Source: Planctomycetota bacterium
Lineage (GTDB): Bacteria > Planctomycetota > Phycisphaerae > Sedimentisphaerales > Anaerobacaceae
Direction of reading: 5' to 3'
Assembly: GCA_022567055.1 (NCBI GenBank)
Contig: JADFHU010000160.1
Span: 1 to 9,546, forward strand
DNA: 9,546 bases
Shown: positions 6,241-9,546 of the stretch, in pieces
Numbering within the stretch: the stretch's first letter is position 1
Layout of the letters: every line of letters begins with the position of its first letter
Translations under genes and position numbers: made by a program
The notes under the pieces: generated by a model
Seen by the model: the letters and a program-made list of their open reading frames with translations, nothing else
What the model was told of the DNA's origin: nothing
Databases searched by the model: none

Positions 6241-6665
6241 GACGAGTAACCTTTTGCATGCTGGCCGCGTCACTATTCTCCGGCTGCGCTAAGAAAACTG
6301 ATGAGCGTCTGCTCTGGCAGTTTGCCACAGGCGACGTGGTGCCGACTTGTCCGGCGGTGGCCGGCGATGGCGCGATCTATTTGGAGTCTCATGACAAGAA
6401 GCTCTACCGCTTGCACTCGAATGGGACGCTCGACTGGAGCTTTGACACGGGCGACTATGCGCACGGCAGCCCAACCGTCAGCCCGGAGGGGATCGTGTTC
6501 GTTGGCTCTTTCGATCACTACAGTTCGCAAAGAGTTCGCAAAGCGCAAAGGGTCAGGCCTTTGATATTGCGGTCGATACCTAAATCCAAAGTCCCCTTTA
6601 GCTTATTTGTCACTGATAATACGTTGCTCCAGGCGTCGCTTGTCAGTCTTATTTATTACCGGTAG
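6237..6665 (+). CDS. Truncated PQQ-like beta-propeller lipoprotein
   Basis: The N-terminus has a lipoprotein signal peptide, MRRVTFCMLAASLFSGC, with lipobox LFSGC and lipidation at C17. After it come beta-propeller blades of the PQQ-like type: LLWQFATGDVVPTCPAVAGD, GAIYLESHDKKLYRLHSNGT and LDWSFDTGDYAHGSPTVSPE, ending GIVFVGSFDHY. Such proteins are usually 350-450 residues with seven or eight blades; here homology stops at about residue 94 (near 6520). The remaining 48 residues are read from unrelated sequence, including an exact 11-bp tandem duplication (AGTTCGCAAAG, 6522-6543). AGAAGG lies directly before the ATG with no spacer, which suits coupling to the upstream stop more than independent initiation. 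It is an anchored-periplasm type protein by origin, but I infer that this fragment cannot form a propeller and is not functional. Confidence 0.75.
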   Translation: MRRVTFCMLAASLFSGCAKKTDERLLWQFATGDVVPTCPAVAGDGAIYLESHDKKLYRLHSNGTLDWSFDTGDYAHGSPTVSPEGIVFVGSFDHYSSQRVRKAQRVRPLILRSIPKSKVPFSLFVTDNTLLQASLVSLIYYR

Positions 6666-7117
6666 TAGCTCGACATGCTGGCTCCAACTCAATTTTGCCG
6701 CCGGCGGCAAAATCTTGTGAGCCAGGTAAAAGTCTCGCATTCTATATAGGTTTCTCACAGAGAAACCACCGCCCGGTTTATGCGATAAATCTTCCGAAAG
6801 GCGTGCTATGAGCTGCTTGCCGTAAACTGCGTTGGTTTGGCCTTGCTGTTCCTGTTCGACGATCCGTTTGCCGATCTGCCAATAAGACTCAACCAGCGCC
6901 TTACGTGCGCGACTGTAAAGCTCGGCAATATCCTTCACCAGGGTGGCATAGGTATCTGTTTTGATTGACTTACTCATTCTTGATTTTGAATCATCCTATT
7001 TTGGTCCAATTGGGGACGATCCTAGGCTTTCAGTGAAATAATGATGTCACTTGGACTAACACTTAAATACGAGCACCGACCCCCAACGCCTTAAGGAATA
7101 AGGAAAGGTCTGACCCT
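6549..7117. repeat. Inverted 14-bp motif pair bracketing the DUF1016 fragment
   Basis: AGGGTCAGGCCTTT at 6549-6562 and AAAGGTCTGACCCT at 7104-7117 are reverse complements with one mismatch. I recall GGGTCAG(A/G)CCTT as a motif often seen around REP/RAYT-type elements, but that is memory only. The pair encloses 569 bp whose only gene is the DUF1016 fragment. It may mark a small inserted unit that cut the beta-propeller gene on its left. Confidence 0.5.
6603..6977 (-). CDS. DUF1016 (YhcG-type) N-terminal domain protein, truncated
   Basis: A 124-residue frame matching the N-terminal domain of YhcG/DUF1016 proteins: YSRARKALVESYWQIGKRIV, EQEQQGQTNAVYGKQLIARL, SEDLSHKPGGGFSVRNLYRM, RDFYLAHKILPPAAKLSWSQ, HVELLPV. 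Full proteins are about 340-370 residues and carry a C-terminal PDDEXK nuclease domain. Here a stop follows KRRLEQRIISDK, so the nuclease is missing. The family is linked to DNA processing and often sits in restriction-modification or other defence neighbourhoods; the fragment alone cannot cut DNA. No good ribosome site precedes the ATG: AGGATGA is about 15 nt away. A perfect 20-bp palindrome (TTTTGCCGCCGGCGGCAAAA, 6693-6712) lies inside the coding region over ILPPAAK. It is probably a decayed passenger. Confidence 0.8.
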   Translation of the reverse strand: MSKSIKTDTYATLVKDIAELYSRARKALVESYWQIGKRIVEQEQQGQTNAVYGKQLIARLSEDLSHKPGGGFSVRNLYRMRDFYLAHKILPPAAKLSWSQHVELLPVINKTDKRRLEQRIISDK

Positions 7118-7140
7118 AAAAAGGTTGGAAATTAAGTGTT
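7058..7140. repeat. Small inverted-repeat element interrupting the distal attC
   Basis: AACACTTAA at 7058-7066 and TTAAGTGTT at 7132-7140 are perfect inverse copies bounding 83 bp. The interior holds CGCCTTAAGG and the 14-bp motif at 7104-7117. The right end abuts, without spacing, the surviving left half of an attC site, which suggests the element or a deletion at its edge removed the rest of that site. Confidence 0.45.
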
Positions 7141-8473
7141 GATGAGCGAAGCGAACGCGCGGCCCAATTCGGCTGCGGTGCACCGATTTGTTAGATGGCG
7201 ATCCACTCAGATCCGCTGATGGGCCTTTGCCGCTCGCTTTCATATAGTGTAGATAGTCTGCGAGGTAGATACCGACATTCGGAGCCCGTCGGTCCTGCAA
7301 CACTTTCAGTCCGGCGTTGACGTTGATGTTGAGGGCGGTCTCCCACTGTTTGTTGGGACCGAAGATCGTGAGCGCGCGGCTGAATATCTCGGTGGTTGTT
7401 GAGTTGGAGGACGCGCCATTCTTCTGGATCTGGGTGGCGGCATGATCGAGTGCGCGCGTCAGGCTGCCTCGGAGCGATTCTCGGAATTCGTGATCCTCGT
7501 CGAGCGCGCGGTACACCTCCAGCATTCCTCGCACGATGATGCCGTGATAGACGAGACGCGCGTTGTGGGGATCGAACCAGCGACCGTTCTTCATCTGGCC
7601 AGGCAGAACTCCGACCTTGAGCATCTCAACTGCCGCGTCGAGATATTCTTTTCGGCCACCCGCCCGCGCGTATCGGGCAAGGAGCCAGACGCTGAACGCG
7701 TTGTAGTTCCAGTTTGTAGAGAGGGGCCGCTCCATGGCCCAGTTGCACGCCCGTTGCGCACTCTCCAAGTACGCCTTTTCCTTTGTCACTTCGTATGCCT
7801 CCACCAGTGCGACGCCGCAGATGCCGTTGTCGTACTGCTGGTCTCCGTTGAGGTCGTCCACGATCCAACCGTCGATGAGCGCTTCCGGCTTTCGTCTCAG
7901 GAGTTTCTCGACCATCGGCCCGAAGAGAGGATGACGCCTTCGCAGGTCGGGGAACGGGAATAGACCGTCCTTGCGTTGGACCTTCAGCAAATAGTCCGCG
8001 CCAGCACGGACGAGCCCCACGTATTCTTTTTTCGTATCGGCCTTCAGGCTGGAAAGAATCGCAAATGCAATTACGGGGCGTCCCGCCCCGCGAAGCCCGA
8101 TCCTCATCCGATTAGGGTCGCCGTCCGGAACCGTTACCCAGAGCGCCTCGCGGCGGGTCCGACGATCGAGTTCCTGCCAGAGTTTCCACACGGCTTTACT
8201 GTTGGGTTGTTCCTTTTCGATCGGATCGTAGTAGTGCGGCGCCGCTTCGGGATTCCCCGCCCAAGGCCCCATGGCATCTACAATTCGGTCGCACGCCTTT
8301 TTCGCGGACTTCTCGTCCCTGACCAAAAGCGATTTCCGAAGGTCATTCAAGAGAGGCTGGACCTTCACCTGGATCTCGCGCGGCGGCGATTTGCCCGGCA
8401 GGATCTTCGGCCCATCTTGCGCGGAAACAGCGCCGGAGATTAGGAGAATCGCCATCATCACGATTCGCTGCAT
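7091..8473 (-). CDS. Secreted alpha/alpha-toroid-like protein carried on an integron cassette
   Basis: The start at 8473 has AAAAGGA upstream at good spacing and gives a clean signal peptide MQRIVMMAILLISGAVSA cut before QDGPK. The ATG at 8500 would add nine residues, has no ribosome site and lies in the attC core. The 460-residue product shows repeated helical hairpins with glycine-rich turns: YVGLVRAGADYLLKVQRKDG, DNGICGVALVEAYEVTKEKA, YLESAQRACNWAMERPLSTN, WNYNAFSVWLLARYARAGGR, KEYLDAAVEMLKVGVLPGQM. This is the look of six-hairpin or terpenoid-cyclase-like toroids, as in polysaccharide lyases and glycosidases. I cannot name an enzyme and see no certain catalytic set. From about residue 426 the frame reads through the attC R'' box and the adjoining element, so the last ~35 residues (SNKSVHRSRIG onward) are not native. 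The original stop was probably lost by a small indel. Confidence 0.75.
   Translation of the reverse strand: MQRIVMMAILLISGAVSAQDGPKILPGKSPPREIQVKVQPLLNDLRKSLLVRDEKSAKKACDRIVDAMGPWAGNPEAAPHYYDPIEKEQPNSKAVWKLWQELDRRTRREALWVTVPDGDPNRMRIGLRGAGRPVIAFAILSSLKADTKKEYVGLVRAGADYLLKVQRKDGLFPFPDLRRRHPLFGPMVEKLLRRKPEALIDGWIVDDLNGDQQYDNGICGVALVEAYEVTKEKAYLESAQRACNWAMERPLSTNWNYNAFSVWLLARYARAGGRKEYLDAAVEMLKVGVLPGQMKNGRWFDPHNARLVYHGIIVRGMLEVYRALDEDHEFRESLRGSLTRALDHAATQIQKNGASSNSTTTEIFSRALTIFGPNKQWETALNINVNAGLKVLQDRRAPNVGIYLADYLHYMKASGKGPSADLSGSPSNKSVHRSRIGPRVRFAHQHLISNLFRVRPFLIP
7141..7199 (-). other. Truncated attC site of cassette 3 (R'' half only)
   Basis: Read on the minus strand, GCCATCTAAC (7199-7190) is followed by AAATCGGTGCACCGCAGCCG and GGGCCGCGCGTTCGCTTCGC, the layout of the left arm and loop of a long attC. 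The right arm and GTT box are missing; the sequence changes at 7140 to the small inverted-repeat element. The R'' box is the exact 10-base complement of GTTAGATGGC at the start of the same cassette (8505-8496), the decisive evidence. Confidence 0.75.
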
Positions 8474-8498
8474 GTCACGGATCCTTTTGCTCAATGCC

Positions 8499-8569
8499 AT
8501 CTAACGCTGAGCTCACCGGACCCTGAAAGCGGCAGCTTTTAGGGGTCCGAGTGAAGCGATTTGTTCGAT
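8499..8569 (-). other. attC recombination site closing cassette 2
   Basis: A 71-bp site on the minus strand. R'' is ATCGAAC (8569-8563). The left arm CTTCACTCGGACCCCTAAAA and the right arm GCTTTCAGGGTCCGGTGAGC form an imperfect stem with small bulges. R' is GTTAGAT (8505-8499). The AAC...GTT pair sits at the ends as required. R'' matches the 5' end of its own cassette (GTTCGAT, 9059-9053), not its own R', as expected for cassettes integrated as circles. Confidence 0.85.
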
Positions 8570-8647
8570 ATAGTTTCACTTGCTGCCAGTTTACGACCTA
8601 GGCGTCCATGTGGCTACGATATCGTCAGTATCCGTGAGTTTTATGAA

Positions 8648-8992
8648 TCACTCGTCGGTCCATTCAATATGCACATTATCCTCACGCATTCCACACATAA
8701 CGATTACCCGCAGGTCGTGAGGGTAGTGTTCTTCTTTGTATCGAGCCAAATCGGCAAGTATTGCCCCGTGGTCACTGGTTATGAACTCATTCCACAAGGC
8801 TGGATTTGACTCCTCAAGTATGTCAAGGACTCCCTGGTAGTTTCGATACGCATCGTTATTGCCGAGCGATTTATTCCACGCGACTTGAACGAACAATAGA
8901 GCGGCATGAGCAGCTTCGCTTGACGGAACCGAGTTTGACGACTTAAGCGCCGTCATCGCCATATTTTTCACTATTGCCGACAGTTTCTGCAT
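8648..8992 (-). CDS. Hypothetical protein of cassette 2
   Basis: A 114-residue soluble, mostly helical protein with no signal peptide or membrane segment: SSEAAHAALLFVQVAWNKSL, NDAYRNYQGVLDILEESNPA, LWNEFITSDHGAILADLARY, then a beta-like C-terminus LRVIVMCGMREDNVHIEWTD. The pattern is coherent and looks like a real, folded protein, and a single gene per cassette is normal. I do not recognise a characterised family. The ATG at 8992 has only a distant AGGA (11 nt); M11 is an alternative start without a ribosome site. It is oriented like the other cassette genes, and its stop lies 79 bp before the attC. Expression probably depends on an upstream cassette or integron promoter. Confidence 0.75.
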   Translation of the reverse strand: MQKLSAIVKNMAMTALKSSNSVPSSEAAHAALLFVQVAWNKSLGNNDAYRNYQGVLDILEESNPALWNEFITSDHGAILADLARYKEEHYPHDLRVIVMCGMREDNVHIEWTDE

Positions 8993-9052
8993 AGTTAACT
9001 GAATCCTATTCTCATTTTCGTGTTGAGCAGCAATGTGTTTTCGCCTCCGCCG

Positions 9053-9112
9053 ATCGAACGCCGCGGGTCTGGGGCCGAGCGCAGCGAGGTCCCAAGCACC
9101 CGCATGTTCTGC
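9053..9112 (-). other. attC recombination site closing cassette 1
   Basis: A 60-bp site on the minus strand: R'' GCAGAAC (9112-9106), left arm GCGGGTGCTTGGGACC, loop TCGCTGCGCTC, right arm GGCCCCAGACCCGC, R' GTTCGAT (9059-9053). The arms pair with two small bulges, as in short attC sites. R'' is the exact complement of GTTCTGC at the start of cassette 1 (9422-9416). Confidence 0.85.
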
Positions 9113-9153
9113 CCGATTCGGGCAGATTCAATCTGTTTTGGGGTTTAATTCCC

Positions 9154-9213
9154 CGCCGCTTGCGGCGTTCCGATTAGAGGTTCTTTTCGATACCTCGTGG
9201 GCTTGCCCCGAGG
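9154..9213. repeat. Two GC-rich hairpins after the small membrane-protein gene
   Basis: CCTCGTGGGC-TT-GCCCCGAGG (9193-9213) and CGCCGC-TT-GCGGCG (9154-9167) are compact hairpins in the 114 bp between the stop at 9227 and the attC. Neither is followed by a clear T-run on the minus strand. They may slow or stop transcription at the end of cassette 1. A third hairpin, TCTGCCCG-ATT-CGGGCAGA (9108-9126), overlaps the R'' box. Confidence 0.5.
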
Positions 9214-9226
9214 AGTTTCATTTGAG

Positions 9227-9376
9227 TTACTTGAGTAGGCTTTCCTGGGATTGTCTCAATCTCTCCTGATCGAAAACAGGTTCCGGAATGTGAAATGCGA
9301 CTCTATAGACTACAATACCGACCACAACACCGAGGACTACCCACAGTAGCGACCTTCTGATTTGTTGCATTCTCAT
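9227..9376 (-). CDS. Small single-pass membrane protein of cassette 1
   Basis: A 49-residue frame. The N-terminus MRMQQIRRS is positively charged, followed by a hydrophobic segment LLWVVLGVVVGIVVYRVAF (residues 10-28) and a charged tail FDQERLRQSQESLLK, so it would sit in the inner membrane with its N-terminus inside. AAAGG lies 7 nt before the ATG at 9376; an in-frame ATG at 9382 is too close to that site. It is the only credible gene in cassette 1, and starts 45 bp after the cassette boundary, which supports it. Function is unknown; short membrane proteins of this form include toxins and regulators of membrane enzymes, but nothing here decides between them. Confidence 0.6.
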   Translation of the reverse strand: MRMQQIRRSLLWVVLGVVVGIVVYRVAFHIPEPVFDQERLRQSQESLLK

Positions 9377-9415
9377 GACCATGCCTTTCTGAATCCATTT
9401 GTCTTTTGTGACTTT

Positions 9416-9474
9416 GCAGAACGCCCTGAATCAGGGGCCGAGGTACGAGGTCCCTCTGAATTCAGATGTTAGCC
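9416..9474 (-). other. attC recombination site closing an upstream cassette (cassette 0)
   Basis: A 59-bp site on the minus strand: R'' GGCTAAC (9474-9468), left arm CTGAATTCAGAGGGACC, loop TCGTACCTC, right arm GGCCCCTGATTCAGG, R' GTTCTGC (9422-9416). The arms are complementary apart from a few unpaired bases. The cassette it belongs to should begin with GTTAGCC, which is not found in the 72 bp remaining to the window edge, so most of cassette 0 lies outside. Confidence 0.85.
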
Positions 9475-9521
9475 TTTTTTATTTCGGAATTTACACCACA
9501 GAGAAAACAGAGGTCACAGAG

Positions 9522-9539
9522 ATGGCGACAAGTCGCCAT
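9522..9539. repeat. Short perfect hairpin at the window edge
   Basis: ATGGCGAC-AA-GTCGCCAT is a perfect 8-bp stem with a 2-base loop. It lies in cassette 0 beside a GA-rich run (CCACAGAGAAAACAGAGGTC). No gene can be supported in the 72 bp between the attC and the window edge. Confidence 0.5.
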
Positions 9540-9546
9540 TGCTAAA

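Larger units (their letters stand above)
7141..9474 (-). mobile_element. Integron gene-cassette array (three cassettes, integrase not in window)
   Basis: On the minus strand the order is attC (9474-9416), cassette 1 (9421-9059, 49-residue protein), attC (9112-9053), cassette 2 (9058-8505, 114-residue protein), attC (8569-8499), cassette 3 (8504 to about 7141, secreted protein), broken attC. All genes share the attC orientation. Each cassette's first bases complement its own terminal R'' box exactly, while the three internal pairs differ from one another, so chance is very unlikely. No tyrosine integrase is visible; it would be expected to the right of 9546. An integrase-free cluster is the alternative. 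Confidence 0.85.

Noticed and set aside
7442..7963. A 173-codon plus-strand frame opposite the cassette 3 gene
   Set aside because: The minus strand encodes a coherent secreted protein with signal peptide and ribosome site; this is its shadow.
9033..9269. A 78-codon plus-strand frame over the attC and hairpins
   Set aside because: It runs across a recombination site and GC-rich hairpins and has no protein-like pattern.
1..9546. CRISPR arrays, tRNA or rRNA genes
   Set aside because: No regularly spaced repeats with unique spacers and no tRNA or rRNA signatures were seen; the repeats present are dispersed or inverted.

Overview
The window looks like an accessory region of a planctomycete chromosome, probably a Phycisphaerae or Sedimentisphaerales relative. 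The main evidence is the pair at the left end: an ECF sigma factor of the planctomycetal type (start MLAEDRVLIWKSKRGD, end RYRYGLDRLRSLLN) overlapping by 4 nt a membrane-anchored partner with a lipoprotein-sorting-like outer domain. Two secreted sulfatases fit the same phylum. This assignment rests on recalled family resemblance; no search was run.

Layout. 1-1710 (minus): sigma factor and its putative anti-sigma/sensor protein, the latter cut by the window edge. 1744-5098 (plus): a sulfatase, then a second sulfatase that has lost its middle, with three copies of one dispersed element that has terminal inverted repeats (A 1744-1905, B 2520-2681, C 4882-5098). Copy B lies in frame inside the first sulfatase; A and C lie within 40 bp of the starts of the sigma factor and a toxin gene. 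5137-5664 (plus): a DUF4258 toxin / YgiT zinc-finger antitoxin pair. 5699-7140: a graveyard holding a 158-bp palindromic element with 33-bp inverted ends, a FlgG C-terminal fragment, the last ~45 codons of an unknown gene, a PQQ-like beta-propeller lipoprotein cut after about 94 residues, and a DUF1016 N-terminal fragment bracketed by inverted copies of a 14-bp motif.

7141-9474 (all minus): the most notable part, a run of integron gene cassettes. Three complete attC-like sites and one truncated site can be seen. For each of three consecutive cassettes, the first bases after the GTT of the preceding site are the exact reverse complement of the R'' box closing that same cassette (GTTCTGC/GCAGAAC, GTTCGAT/ATCGAAC, GTTAGATGGC/GCCATCTAAC). 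This is the signature expected from excised circular cassettes. The cassettes carry a 49-residue membrane protein, a 114-residue hypothetical protein and a ~1.36-kb cassette for a secreted protein with an alpha/alpha-toroid look. No integrase gene is visible. By cassette orientation it would lie beyond the right end of the window, or the array is an integrase-less cluster. The distal site is broken by a small inverted-repeat element, so the left edge of the array is eroded.

Together the window shows a regulated core locus next to a mobile and decaying zone in which small non-autonomous repeats and integron cassettes reshape genes.
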